Below, piece after piece: positions 24,301 through 39,300 of a stretch of DNA of 64,000 bases. Position 1 is the stretch's first letter. Each line of letters starts with the position of its first letter. Under the pieces are notes generated by a model that was given only the letters and a program-made list of their open reading frames with translations, ran no database searches and had not been told where the DNA came from. This DNA comes from Glandiceps talaboti (taxonomy: Eukaryota > Hemichordata > Enteropneusta > Spengelidae). A program made the position numbers and the translations under genes. The stretch is taken from the NCBI RefSeq assembly GCF_964340395.1, contig NC_135564.1, forward strand, positions 14,047,012-14,111,011, read 5' to 3'.

Positions 24301-27300
24301 AGAAGAACGTGATAACAGAGATCGTAGTGATGATTCAAATGATGAAAGGGGTGAACGACGACAACAAAGACAAGAGAGAAGGCGGCAGTCACCATCAAGT
24401 AGTTCATCAGAATCTGAAGATGACAGTGAAGATAGACGCCGTGATAGCAAGGTAATTACTTTTAAAGATTCATTATCATTTGATAACATTGCATTTTATT
24501 TACCGTATTATGTTTTACAACTTTACACTCAGATTCTGTCTATAAATGATATCATCGTGAACTATACACATCTACTGAGCTCCTCTTCATCCTTGGGTCT
24601 CCAGTTCTGTCGAAATCAAGTTCTGTCTGTGACTATAAATACTGGCGCCAGCAGCCATTGGTCATATAAAATCATTCTCTTGTCTTGGAATGGTCTGAAT
24701 ATTAAGTTGCCCAGCTTTGGAATGGTTGTATTCTGGTTGCCGTGTTACTGTTTCCTGTGTATACCATTGTGTGTTATAGTTATATATACCACATCTATTC
24801 ATGACAGTATTCATCATTCAGACAAAACAGTTATTGAAAGAATGTTACATACACTGAAGAAAATATGTTATGTACATGTGTTGTATAACATGCAAGAAAG
24901 TTACATGTATTTCTGTACTCTGTGATTGAATGTTATAATGTAATGTCGAATGAAGATTAAAAATTGGATGTCGTGAAAAGGCTGTGAAAAAGTAGGTCCT
25001 AGACAAAAGAGTGATCATCTTATTGTATCCTTGTGTCTCTCCGCTGATAAAGATAGTACTTATCCAAGACCATTGCATTCAAAACATTTGGATTTAACAT
25101 CAATCTAAAATTTCCTCACGGTTTGTATACCCATACACAACCAAAGCGTTACTGTTCATGGTATATAAGTTCCAACCCTTTTCAAAATGGTCATAATGCT
25201 AAACATTGTTGATATTTTGATACTGTGATGTGGTTTATTTAATGGCATGGAGTGAAATTTCTCACAATATACTACATACATCCACATTAGAGTTCTGTGA
25301 ATGACACAGGGGGAGTATTAACTTCCACCAAATAATTTCTTGAAAGCATCACATACTGCTTCACATGTGTACAGAGAACTACTTTTGTTGAGTATATTTT
25401 CAATGACTATCATTCACTTGGGAGACTATCATATGTTTCTCTTCTATCCATGATTTGTTTCAATTGGCCATATGGATGAGGATTAGGCATTTATTTTGGA
25501 TTTTTAAATTATAAAACAATTTTATCATGGCTTCCTATTTTAAAAAATCAATGTGAAGCAACATTGACCAAGTCTGTGTTTGTAACTCAATGGAGAGCAG
25601 AAAACTACAAAAAGTGTAAAATTGTTTATTGTATTTCAATAACAAACAATTTACACATTTCTTAATATTTTGCAATTTATTGAGTTACAAACACAGATTT
25701 GGTCTGTGTTGTTTCATACTGATTTTTCAAGTAGGAAGCCATGATAAAATTGTTTTGTAAATTAAAAATCCCAAATAAATATCCAATCCTCATCCATATG
25801 TACACTTCAAAGGTGACAAAGAAAGAAAATGTATTACCTTATGTAGTATGGTATGTACTGTGAAATATTTACATTGGGGAATTTATTTTTGTGTATTTTT
25901 CTGGTGTGTTCTTCCTGCTAGAGTAAAACCCCCAGGGCATATACTTAATGCTTATAGTTATCAATCATAAATACCTTCCCAAATCTGTTAAAATTAGGTC
26001 TAGGCAAAACACTGTGTCTCTCTTCATTGGCAACTGCATGTACATTGTATATTTCTTGAAAATATAGCATTGTACAATTTTTGATTAAAATGTTATTTTC
26101 ATGGTCTGTGACATGTTTTTGTGAACTGAATGAAATGTGATAACTAAACTGTTAGACATTATTATAAGCCTATTATTAAATATAAAGTTGTTACTTTAAC
26201 TTAGTAAAGTGATACACAGTCTGTAAACTGAGCTCCCATTATCATTGTATATACTGTAATACAAGTGAGCTAATGCTAACTTGTTCCAACATCATAGAGG
26301 TGGCTCAGTGTGTGTTCTGGGGCTTGGACAGTTCTACCAATATGCTCCACATGCATGTTATTTAATATGTTGAACATCTTGACTGGCAATGAATGGTTTT
26401 GTCCATTTCCATTCCTACCCATCCCTTGTTTGACGAAGTAACATTGATTGTTCCATTCATATGACTAGCGCCCTCATGAGTTGTGTTTCACTTTATTGTC
26501 TAACCAGTGAGGAATACATCACCATGTTAGCTCTGAAGAGCAGTAGCAGTGCAGAAATATTGCTGACAAAGATAACAATTTATAAACTTCAGTGTAGTCA
26601 AGTGATGTTTTGCTATGAGTAGGCTGACACTTAAAAAAATTCACAATTTTACAAGAAACTTGAAATGTTCTCGAAGAGAGACATCTTATGTAACCAGATG
26701 TGCAAGGTTATAATATAATATTTATTTTTTGCAACAATTCGGTGAACCTCTGTACTGTATACTTTGATGTTATTCCCCAATATTTTTCTTCGTTCAGCCA
26801 AGGAAAATACTTGGGACCTAAGGGGCCTTTGTCACTACAAGTGACTAGTTGCAAGACAAGTAGTAACAACTCTTAGGTCATGAGAATGAAGAAAAATATT
26901 GGAGAATAACATAATTATACCAGCACCAGTAATATCAAAGAAAAATTGGGGAAAGTAATGGTAATTTTGAATATTTTAACTCTTTTCAAACACAGCAGCC
27001 CTATGACGTAGACACGTATTGTCGTGACGTAGAACGACCAGAGTTTATATTTCGATTTCCATGTTTTTTGTTGAACCTGGTTCATGCATGATATAATGAA
27101 ATTTGTTCAGATGTACCTTGTATGTATAGGAACATGATGTTTGTTGACCTTGCTCATAAATACTGTAGACTTATTAATTTTTTTAGTAATTTTTCACTGA
27201 TTGTCACTCAAATTTATTAAATTGAACATATCCAATTCGGGTAAATCTAAAAAAAATTACCTATGAACAATTAATTTTGATTTTCTAGAAGAAATAAAAT

Positions 27301-30300
27301 GTCCAGAATTTTAAAATGTAAATTATATACATGTACAACCAACAATAAATCAATATATGTAATTGTGTTTCTCCTGAGCAAGATAAGGAGTCTTAACAAA
27401 GAGCCTTGTGGGTAGTATTAATGACTGCAAAGTTAGGGTATCAATATACAGACACAGCCTGTAATGTAGTCACGTGTGACTGGAACATAATTTTTTACAT
27501 CTGTAAATTTGATGGTTATAGGGTGTATGAAACCAGCCAATGGATTTCAATAGATAGCACAGAACAACTTCCTTCTATTAGTTTCTTATCTGTAGTTGTA
27601 GTATTCCCGTAGTTTTAGTTCCTAACGGTAACAGGGAATAATTATATGAACGACCTTGTGAAGGACATGGGCAGCAAGGTAAATATAACCGGTCTGTACA
27701 GTCCAGCTTTTCTCGTGCTTTTTCAAGTTGAAGGAGCTGGCTGTTTTTTGAGAAGTCAATGCTATGGCGTGGTCATGCTATCATGTTTTAATTACAGAGT
27801 GTGGTTTCTGTACACAGTTATGGTTTTAGACATCATAGTGGAAGTCCCTAACCCTATATCTATGTTTCAACTCAGAAATCATGTTTATTTTTTCTGTACT
27901 AAGAAATCATGTTGTGTATGTTTTCTGTACTAAAATCATGTTGTGTATGTTTTCTGTACTAAAATCATGTATGTTTTCTGTACTAAGGAATCATGTTTTC
28001 TCTGTTTTCTGTACTAAAATCATGTTTTTTATGTTTTCTATACTAAGAAATCATGTTTTGTATGTGTTCTGCACTAAGAAATCATGTTTTTGTATGTTTT
28101 CTGCACTAATAAATCATGTTGCATATGTTTTCTGCACTAAGAAATCATGTTGTGTATGTTTTCTGCACTAAGAAATCATGTTGCATATATGTTTTCTGTA
28201 CTGAGAAATCATGTTGTGTATGTTTTCTGCACTAAGAAATCATGTTGTGTATGTTTTCTGTACTAAGAAATCATGTTGTGTATGTTTTCTGCACTAAGAA
28301 ATCATGTTGTGTATGTTTTCTGCACTAAGAAATCATGTTGTGTATGTTTTCTGCACTAAGAAATCATGTTGTGTATGTTTTCTGCTCTAAGAAATCATGT
28401 TGTGTATGTTTTCTGCACTAAGAAATCATGTTGTGTATGTTTTCTGCACTAAGAAATCATGTTGTGTATGTTTTCTGTACTAAGAAATCATGTTGTGTAT
28501 GTTTTCTGTAGGTAGAGGAAAGAGAGAAGAGAGAAAGTAGCAGTGAGAGAAGCAGTGACAGCAGGTCTGAGAGTCCAGACAGGAAAGAAGGCCGGGATGA
28601 TAGTTATTACACTGCTCCAGAACCTGACTTATCATTGAACCAAAGCAAGGAAGAACATGAAGAAAAGCCCAGGTAAGCCAATGAAGTGATTCATACTTAC
28701 TCTACCTTAGGCTTGAAAAATTAGCATGCCTCAATAGTCCAGGTGCTAGGTAGCTGTGAAGTGTTAATGATTTGAATAAAATGTCATGTCCACCTATGTT
28801 GATACAACACAGTGTGTTCAAATCAGTTTCATCAAATCGTACGGCTGCATTCAGAGAAAACTTCCAGAACAGGTTTTGTAGTTCCATACAATTCATAATG
28901 ATTGCCATTGTTGCTGAAAATCAGTTAATTTTTTTAAGTGCTATATAAATATTTTATTAATAGTGCAAAATTTCAGAGGAAGTCTACTCTGTGAATTATT
29001 TACGACTTTTTTCCTCTTGATTTTGATTCAGTATATTGACAGTATCATTGCCAAGTCATAAAACTCTCTCAAATGTAATTCTGTAAAGAAAAAAAAATCG
29101 ATGTAAAAACCAAATTATCAAATTGTGTTCATGCCTACAACAAAATTAGCATTTGCAGCTAGAAGTGCTAGTTAGTAGCACATAACGATAATGAACGTTA
29201 CAAGATTGGTCCACTGCTATTACCAATCCCCTAAAAAGCTCAGCTCTCATGCATTTGAGTGCATCAAATTATATCTGTCTACAACAATATTGATATTGCA
29301 ACCGATAAAACAAAACATTATGTTTTACCAAATTGTTATGTCTCTCTTACTGGATTCCCCAAATATTTGCAAATGCACTGTGTGTTTAAGTACATGTACA
29401 TGAGGTTCTTTGTCATGGTAGCAAAAATTAGTATTGCAGCCAACACAGCCATGCCATTCAGGAATCTTCTCTACCACGTCTACAGTACTGCAGGGGATAT
29501 ATATTGAAAGTTATACAATAAAAGAGAGCCCTCCCACCCTGCTCATTTAAATGAAATATCTCAAGATACATGTCGTTTCACAATACATCCCAGTTCAAAA
29601 GGTTTATGACCCCACGCTGCATGATTTATAGTTGGAACCAACCCAACAGACACGACCTTTGAACTTAGTCAGCTCAGTCTTACATTTGTTGCCTTCAATT
29701 TTTTTGCTACTGTGAGCCCATGTGAAACCATCAGTGATGTGAATAAATCATTCGACTGTCAGTCGGCATTTTTATTTTGATATATTTACTGGTAGTATGA
29801 GAGCTGTAAAAAGATCTCAACCCAATTGTATGAAATACATTAATCTTACACACGTCAGTATGCATTGAGTGTCACAAGTAAGGTCAACATAAGGTCACAC
29901 TAGCTAAGTACTGTTCAGAAATATCTGATAGACAGACCATGGGTAGGTAAGTAGTTGTGTGACCCTTGTAATACTACGTTCTCACACCTGGATTAGATAA
30001 GAAGGTGCCTTCAAGGCTTCAGATCTAAAGTTTCTAGTATGAACACAACAGTAAAGGAAAGTGTGTTTCTTCTTGTGCACTGTTTTTTCTAAGGTTTGGA
30101 CAACCTGGTAATGGGAGCAGAGGGGTGTCTGGTAAAACATGCATATAGATTTCTGTATCTTGTACTATAGTTTTGGAACTATATATAATATAAATTATCC
30201 CTGTAGCACTGGTACATTTTATCCATTTCAATTTATATTACCTTGGTAATTAACAGAAGGGAAATGTGATAAAAGTTGTGTATATTTCCGAACCTTGTAC

Positions 30301-33300
30301 CATAATTTTGGTGGGGAACCCCACAGCAACACCTTAAACTCAGGCAGATTCTATGTACTTCGATTAATGCTATATATTTAACCTGTGATAAAGACCGATT
30401 GATCAAAATCAAGTGAATAAAAATTGTTGCAGATAAAGAATTACATGTAGGACTTTAGCTGTGTGCCCTCTAATGATTGCCAAATTTTGTTGTTGGGAGT
30501 CAAAATGAGAAAAAACTGGGATTTCTTGTGAGTCACAACATAGTAAGAGATAGGGGAACACTAAATTTTGGTGCGTGACTAGAAATTGCGTGTGTCAGTG
30601 GCATGTCAAATTGCCTTTTAGAAGGGTACAATGGACGTGACACTAAACATCATACAAGTGATATTTTAGTCTTGCAAACGCTGTAGAATATTAACAGCCT
30701 GCATAATCGTTAACTTCACAATTATATGAGTGCGGTTAGTTGAATTTTGTCCTACATGTATCTATGTAATATTACCGAAACCCCAATTGTGTGTAGTTTC
30801 TGACAGTACAGGAAATGGCTGTAGGTGTATGAAATTATGACTAAGTCACAGTGTGACAGAAAATGTTCCAGCTAGTGCAGCTTGAACACATAATGCACAG
30901 GTTGCTATAGTAACACAATGATTGTCAATCTACTATTGAAAGTTGCAGTTTGAAATGTAGTGGAAAATTAGTGAACCAGGGTACATGTCTTTTTAGATTA
31001 TGCAAATTTTATGTATGTCATATGATATGCAGTTTTGTATTTGTAGATATTTTTGGATTGCAGTCAGGCTTCAAGCCATTACAAGGTTTCTTCTAATTGT
31101 CAACCGTAGTTATCATGATTAATAAACATAGCCACTAATATCGCAGGCAACAGATGTATGTTTTTATATTGTTGTCTATTAAATGGGGTTCATTTCATTT
31201 GATGTTTTCTTGCCTTCGCTGTCATGTCACGCTGTTGTTATGCGTAGTCCAATAGATCAAGTCGTTTGATACACATCTGCTTGCCTCTTTACTGCAGAAG
31301 TGACAAAAAGGAGGAAGTGAAGGAAGAACCGATGGAAGTACAGGAAGAAGACAAGGAAAAGGAAGACGGAACAGCCGATGAAGACAGAGTGAAGATAGAA
31401 GACAAGGTAGGAAACATTGGTTACCATGTGAACATAGGTAAAAAACACCCTTGAGGGAAGGAGTATTGTTGTAGAAATAACAAAAGAGATAGCTAGACAA
31501 CTAACAAGTATAGTATGCCCTGTGTTTATGCTCTCGAGTCGAAACCAACAAAATTATATAATGTCGCAATATTCCCTTTTTTTCACATTAAAAAGTTAAA
31601 TGTATAGCATATTTATCATTACAGTTGGTTTGATAGTAAAATGTACAAGTTTAGCATAATGGTGTTTTGAAAACATTTTTCAATTAAAAATGGCTGTTTT
31701 TTGAAATTATTTTTTTTTGTTCAAATTTGAAACGTAAATTGAGTGATTTTAAAAGCCAGAGTAATTGATGCTAAAAGTTAGTGAAATAACTCCTTCCCTC
31801 ACCTACTTTGATTGAATACTCCTGTATCTACTCAGCCAAAGAGGGTTGTACAATGGGTTCTTCGTGGAGGCTAAACCTGGCTGCCAAATTACGCAAGGAT
31901 TCCTGCTTTTGCTACAATCTTGGCCATCCTCACCAGATTTGCTGAAAAAATGCCCTTGGCTTTCAACTGGACTGTGTGTGTGTTAGTACCCCTTGTGGTA
32001 TGGAAGAACGAAACTGTGCAGTTCTGCTAGAAAGTTATGGAAGATGTTGTGCTTAATGTAAGAACACATGTACATTGGCAAACACGTATTACTGAATGTG
32101 AACTAAGAACTGCAACAATATTGTGAATTCAGCGAAAAAAATAAAGCAGTATGGACTTAATAGAGACGTAACTGTGCACTGTCAACAACATCAAAGGACT
32201 TGCAACAATGTCAACAGACTCATAACAACATCAAATGACCCCCAGCCATGTAAATCAATCTGTGTGAAACATTGTCACAAGAACTTGAATCTTTGAGAAT
32301 ATTGGACAGCAGCATTCCAGCCTCGGAATATACAAATGAATGAACTACCACTGACAGTTCTTCAGTTGAAATCCTCTGGATACTGAGATAGCTACAATAT
32401 ATGACTCCGTAAGATTTTATGCAGAACAACACGTCACGATACAAGCGTTGGCCTAAAGAGAACTTTATCGACAGTCATGTGAAACTCTGAAATGTGAAAC
32501 TACTATCAAGACCCACTCTATGTAAATATGAATACTTGTGAAGTGCTGTTACAACAATGGAACAAATAACCACAAATAACTTGCATGGAAGACCAGAATA
32601 TTGCAAAATATCAATACCCTTCAGGATTGTATTTTGTGTGTTTTGAAAAGAACATCGTTATGCATTGATGTTATTACCATCTGGATAAAAAATGAAGGAC
32701 TACATTGCCTGCTTGTGTGGCCATCAATACACTGTTACCAGACTTACACAGACTTGTCTGTCATCTAGCACTAATTTGACAATATTGATTTTACACCAAA
32801 CATTTTACGACTGTGAACTGGATAATACAGCAGGTTGCATATCTCTCGCTGAGATATGAAACGCGATACATTTCCAGTATGTTATTGAAACGGAGATATA
32901 TTGCCACTGATTGGTGAAACATGGAAGGTATTTCATGATTTCCCTTGGACTATATGTTAAGGAGTTGACACAGCTGTGAAGCAGTCATTATAATGTACTG
33001 TGGACATACCAGTATGCCAGTCACCCATTTTAGAAACTGGCAGCTTGTATCAGTGATGACAAGAATACACACTGTATGTGTGTATTTGAACTTGGTTGAA
33101 CCAGTGAAGCCAATCGAAGGGCCAAATGCCACCATCTGTTTCGGTTCTTGTTTCGGTCTGCCGAGAAATCTTGTAAAGCCACCCTGTCCCCCTACCTCTG
33201 CTACTATCGGTCATCCCGTGGTGGACCATGTTACCATAGCAACTGATTGATGTCTTGAAGCCAACAGCTACAAAAAATAGGTTGGGTAGTGTACCTCCTG

Positions 33301-36300
33301 GTGGTTTAATACTCAAGTGGTTGTCATGGAAACAAGTCATGGAACTAAAAGAGGATGTGCAAAATTTGAATCTGTTCTAATACATTGCAAAGATTTGTAA
33401 CCTGGTGGGCAATTAAGTGCCATTATCAATTTCTATTTGTGTACAGATTTCTGATTTTGTTGTTTATACGGAAAAAGTACCACAAAACTTACAAAACAAA
33501 CCAAATAGTCTGTATTACATCTGCAAACAAAAGATTTGATAATGTATGAAATTTTCCAAGCATTATTACAACTTTTGTATCGACATAAAACTGTAAAAAA
33601 ATAATCCTAAATTTTGACTAAAATTGATAATGGCTAGATAAAAATAAAACAATGGTTGTTATCCTTGTAAAGTCATAGGTCTAAAACAATGGTGCTATGT
33701 TGATCTTCAGGTTCTCTTGTTTTAAGATGTGAATTTAAAAATTGTGTTGAAATTGTCTTCCTTAGAGGAGAGATGGGATCTGTAGTTGCTGAATGGAATA
33801 ATTAACTATATGTATTGATGCAACATCAGCAGAAAATGATGTATTGTTTAGTGTGCACATTTCGATACTAAATACTATGTAAGATTGACTTTAGGTGAAA
33901 GTGTTAGACATGGTACACCATAATGGGCCATGTTTGATTCTATATTTCTGCCATTTCCAGAAAAATTTTTTTTTGTATGATTTGATGTTAGTAGTCCTAC
34001 ATATTTTGAACCCAAGTAAAAATTTAACACTCAAAATCAGAGATGAAATTTTCATCTTTCCAATTTCATGTTACATCTAGGACAAATTGTCACCCAAATT
34101 ATGTTAATGTCTAGAAATTAAAGACGAAAAAAGTGTCCAATGAAACAATTGAAGCAAATTTCCATGTATACTAAAGGAAAAGTGCTAGAAATCACCTGGA
34201 AGTCTTTTAACAAAACAAAATCTAGAACTGAGAATCTACTAATAAAAATGACTTGGTAGTTAGATAGCTAGATCAGATTTAGAAATCCACCAATGAGATT
34301 ACAGAATAATGACACAGCTAGGTCACATCTAGAAATCCACCAATGAGATTACAGAATAATGACATAGCTAGGTCAAATCTAAAAATCCACCAATAACATA
34401 CAGTGTTACATGTAGGTCAGCTCTAGAAATTCACCAATGAGATAATAGAAACCTAACAGTTCTGGGTTAGATATGAAAACAATATGACAAAAGGACAGTC
34501 ATTTTCTGCTGATTGTTTTGTATGGGATTTCAATCACCAAATCATGTCTTTTTGATTTTGTTTATTTCTCCTGCCTTTTCAGAATGAGAAACCAGTGGAG
34601 AAGCCAAGAGCAGTATCCCCAAGTAAACTGACAAAACCTAGAAAAATATCAATATCATGTGAGTAAACAGGAGACAATGATGCAGTCAGTAGCCCCACTT
34701 GTACGGGCATAAATAAGATCCCAGCTCAATTCCTATCTAGTATGTCTGTGGCATTCTAACAATTAAGATAAATATCCTTTACAATGAAAACCACAAGACG
34801 TTGTCTGACTCAACAGGAGTCTTGCTAAACACTGCTACAAATTACGTCTTGCTCAATAAAATCTTATCAACTTTGCTACATTTTATCATCAGGATCAACA
34901 AAAACCATACTAACATTGTTACATTTTATCTTCTGGCTCAACAAAAATCATATTAACATTGCTACATTTTATTGTCTGGCTCAACAAAAATCATACTAAC
35001 ATTGTTACATTTTACTGTCTTACTTGACAAATGTATCTGTTGGTAAAATATTTGTTCAGCAAAATGATACAATGTAGCAATGTTGGTAAGATTGTTGTTG
35101 CTCCAGACAACTATTTGTTCAAGTCTCAAGATTTTAATCGTAATAGAGGTAAAAACTGTGTAACTTTCCAGGCTTATACAGTCCATACTACATAGTAACT
35201 TTGCCTTGTGTAGTAAGTATCTCTCACAAGTGCAATATAAATGTGCAGAAGAAATGTCCCAGGACTCTGTGTGCGTACTTATGAAATTTTCTACTCACCG
35301 TTCAACAAAACTGTCTGGATCGAATCTCATGAATGTAGACTGATGTGTTGTCAATATTGTCAGGGGTTTACTACAGTGGGCTCGTCACATGCATCACTCC
35401 AGATACAGTAAACTACAGTAGTAGTTACACCCCTGACAGCAGTGAAAATTAACAACTTTGTGATGCTTAGAAAGTTACATTCATACAATGCTACCACATG
35501 GTGAGATTCAGGAGTTATATGGACAACAATGTTACATAATTCATGTGTTCTCACAGTGCTGTACTTGGTGAGCTTGATGTATATAAAACTTACCAGAACA
35601 GTCTCTTGTCCAATATTGAACAGGAGTATGTTATAAAAAAAATGCAAACATTCCAACGAAACTTGATATTTAACATTTGAATGTTCCATTCAGCACGGAG
35701 AGATTCCAAGAAGAGTGAAGGCTCCCCAACTGGCGGTGAGGTGAAGACGGATCAAGGACCAAGGAAGAGGAGATGGGGTAGAAGCAAGGAGAACCGATCA
35801 CCATCTAGTAGTAGCAAGAAACCAGCTTTGTCTATAAGTACAGACTCACTGAAAGTAAGTTATAGTAAGAAATCCGAATGACAGATTTTTTTCAAAGTAA
35901 AGGCATACAGTATTGTTGGATTGAACGTGTTTTGACATGACACATAACAATAACATAATACTTTTGATATCAGTTGGGTGCTCAAGTACGTCGAAAGGAA
36001 TTATTTGAGATTGAGATTTTAACAGTAGACTTGATAATTGCATATTGTTATATTGTAAAACTGTTTAAATTCTTTACGTTAATGTGGCTAACCTGTTGTC
36101 AAGACAATGTGTTATCTTGTCACTACTTCTTCCGCAGAATACTGTTTTCACTCCAACTTGATATATTAGCAATATGATGTTAAAGTTGTACTGTCTGTGT
36201 TTGGAGGGATAGTTTTTTGATCAGATCAGATATACATATGAAATTGTCAAAACACCAATAATTAGACATTGCACATATTAGTTACAAGTCGTTTTTATCC

Positions 36301-39300
36301 ATAAGTAGTACAGTAACAGGTTGAAAATGTGATCATGTTGGGGGTTGGGGGCTGATTGTAGGATGCGGACTCAAAAATCCGTGCGATTAGATTATTGTAA
36401 CATATATGTATACAGATACACAAATACATTTACCCACAGGTGATTCAGTACTGTTCAGGGTGTACAAGTAAAATCAGTTTGTCTTACAAAACTGTTCCAA
36501 CGTCATTCCATTTCCAGTTTGTGCAGCTTAAATTAATGACAAAATTCTGACAATTTCAACTTTTTTATTTTGAGATGCAGGGTATCATACCAGACATCAA
36601 ACCTTCACAGATGGATGCCATCTTAGATCTGGAAACTGAAGAGAGTCGACTGTCAGACGTAGAGGAAACTCCAAAACCTTCTCCCCCACCAGAGGAAATC
36701 ACAATCAGGAGAACAGTAACACAGGTTGTCCAAGCACCAAAGGAAGAAAGTGAAGAGGAGAAAGCTGAGGTGGAGGAGGGTGAGGAGGAGGCAGGAGAAT
36801 CAATGGAGGTGGAAGAGGAGACTGAAAAGAAAGGTATGTCTACATGCTTGATGTAATTTCATATGTACCAGTGATTACTGTAAACCTGCAAATGTTTGCT
36901 AAAGATTTATTTTCTCTTATTTCGCTGGAGAGTAAAATCGCAAAAAAAGTAGAGACTAAAATGCCTTCTTTTGCATAAAAACAATATACCAGTCTGGTAT
37001 TTAGTAAAAGGTAGTCTTTGTGAGCTGAAGACTGTTAAATTGCAAAATTTTCTCAGGGAAAATACCTAGGTTTACAGTATTTCCATTACTGTGCATGCAC
37101 ACGATTGGTATTCACACTACATTCCCTAGTGTATCTGAGCTAGCTAGACCCACTGGTAGTTCTGCCAATTTTTAAAAGTGACCTCAGGTCACATAGCATC
37201 AAAGCCACTGTGTTAGACTTGCCTGAGAGCTGCACACTAGAGGTATTGTCATCCTCGGCTTTTGTTCAGTAACCTTCCGAGTTCAGAAATCGGGGTCTTG
37301 TTACAAGACTCGGCACAGCAATATAGAATACCTGTATGCAAATGAGCATGTGATTGTTCAGTTTATACAACATCACATGAACACACAATTGTATATTTTA
37401 CGAAATTTGCACTTTCAAATTAAAAATTATGTAACTATAAGTAAGCTCCATAATGTGTGAGTGCCAGTGTTGGTATTCATGGTGTTTGCACTCATGCTTG
37501 TAGTGTGGTCTGCTAAACTTCAAAAAAGTATGGCTGTCGAGAACAAGGACTATGTGCACAGATTTCCATACCATGTACCATAAATTTGGTTGGAACCCTG
37601 GTACTAGAGGAAGGAAATTTGTTCAGATAGTTTAGAAAATATAGATATTTCCATCTCATATTTGTATTGCTTCCTCACCCAAAATGTGTCTTGAGTTTGG
37701 AATACAGATTGTTATCTGATGATGTTTCTGTAGCCTCAGCAAAGATAATGCAGTACATCGTACATAGGTGTGTAAACTTACTCCCAACATTATATATGTG
37801 TTTTACAGCCTCCCCAAAGATAGTACGTCGTCAGCTGTCTAACCTACCAGTGGATGAACCGGTATCATCACGTCACTCACCTAGTCCAGCCAGGATGCCG
37901 GTTAGCAAGATAGTCCATGTAATGAATCTAGTTAGACCATTCACTATAAACCAGCTAAAAGAACTACTCAGTAGATCTGGTAATATGGTGGATGATGGAT
38001 TCTGGATTGATAAGATTAAATCGCATTGCTTTGTTACGGTAAGTTGACTTCCATGCAGTGATGCGATGCAAAGTATATGAATTCGTGATTTTTTTTTAAC
38101 CATATTTAATTTTTTCCAAGAAAATTGCTTAACACCCACTACATACAGAATATGAATATCTCCCAAATGGCCGTCGCATGATTCAAAAGTCTCAATAAAC
38201 TTTTAAAGTTCTCAACATGTGTAAAGAATATTCAATGGCAAGTTGTATACTTGTGAAATAAGCATGTGGTATAAACTATAATATATATATTCATTCTTGT
38301 TTAAATTCGAGTGAAATATTCATTTTAACAAATTTCATCAACAGTATGCTACAGATGAAGAAGCAGTGACTACACGAGAGGCACTTCATGGTACTAAGTG
38401 GCCATCTAGTAATCCTAAAAACCTTATTGTAGAATATGCCCAGCAATCCGAGGTAAGAAAATCAATATCTCTCTATCCTACTTCTGTTCTCCCAGCATTC
38501 TACCACCTCCATCTAACTCACAACCCCTTTCACCTACACTTCTTTAATTAGAAGAGCTTGCTGTAAGTACTGAAGTGTGCTGTATATGTCCCAGTGTGAC
38601 ACAAAACGAGAAATAGTCCCAGTTATTCAGACTCTGTACCTGGAGGCTTTCACTTCTGCCTGCCCCAAAGAGTCTGGACTACTACCATTGAAACATCTTT
38701 ATGCTTGTAGCTGACTGAAACAAAAAATTGTGAGGAAAGTCATTCCCAAGGTGGTGACACCCAGTAAGGTCAATGCTACACAGTCTAGAGATCTAAAAAA
38801 ATGAGTCAGTCATGAGAAATCTTGTCTACCTTCAATTTGAAAGATATTTGATGATCAGCTTTTGCAGCCTCTATTACTTTGAGTACTTCACCAAGACGTA
38901 CTGGGCCACCATCTTTGTGATGAATTTTCCTGAAATGCATCATTTTTCCCTCACAAAGATTTTGCTATGGTTTTTGTCCAGGCTGTATAGGGGTGGGCAG
39001 AAGTAAATGTCGTCGTTGTTGTCGTCGTTGTCGTCCCCCCCCCCCCCCCCAGCAGCAGAGTGTGGTTAATTGAGACTCGTGAAATTTAGTGAAGTTGTAA
39101 ACCCGCCATCTTAATCCTCTGTAAACCCCAAGGGAGAAAGAGGATTAAATGATGCATTGTGGGAAAAGGAATGGGTATTACTCAGTTTATTGTAGAATTC
39201 AACTTTGTCAGTGTGCACACCACAAATTGACGTGTGTTGAATGTTCTAATGTATGTTTTGTATATTTACAGATTGACAGGCACAAGGGCATTGCCGACAA

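Noticed and set aside
23789-24489. Long minus-strand frames opposite ACIN1 exon 4
   Set aside because: Open only because of the biased GAT/GAA/AGA codon composition of the sense strand; no domain.
32950-33340. Short frames on both strands in ACIN1 intron 6
   Set aside because: No recognisable domain, no supporting splice sites, and they overlap one another.
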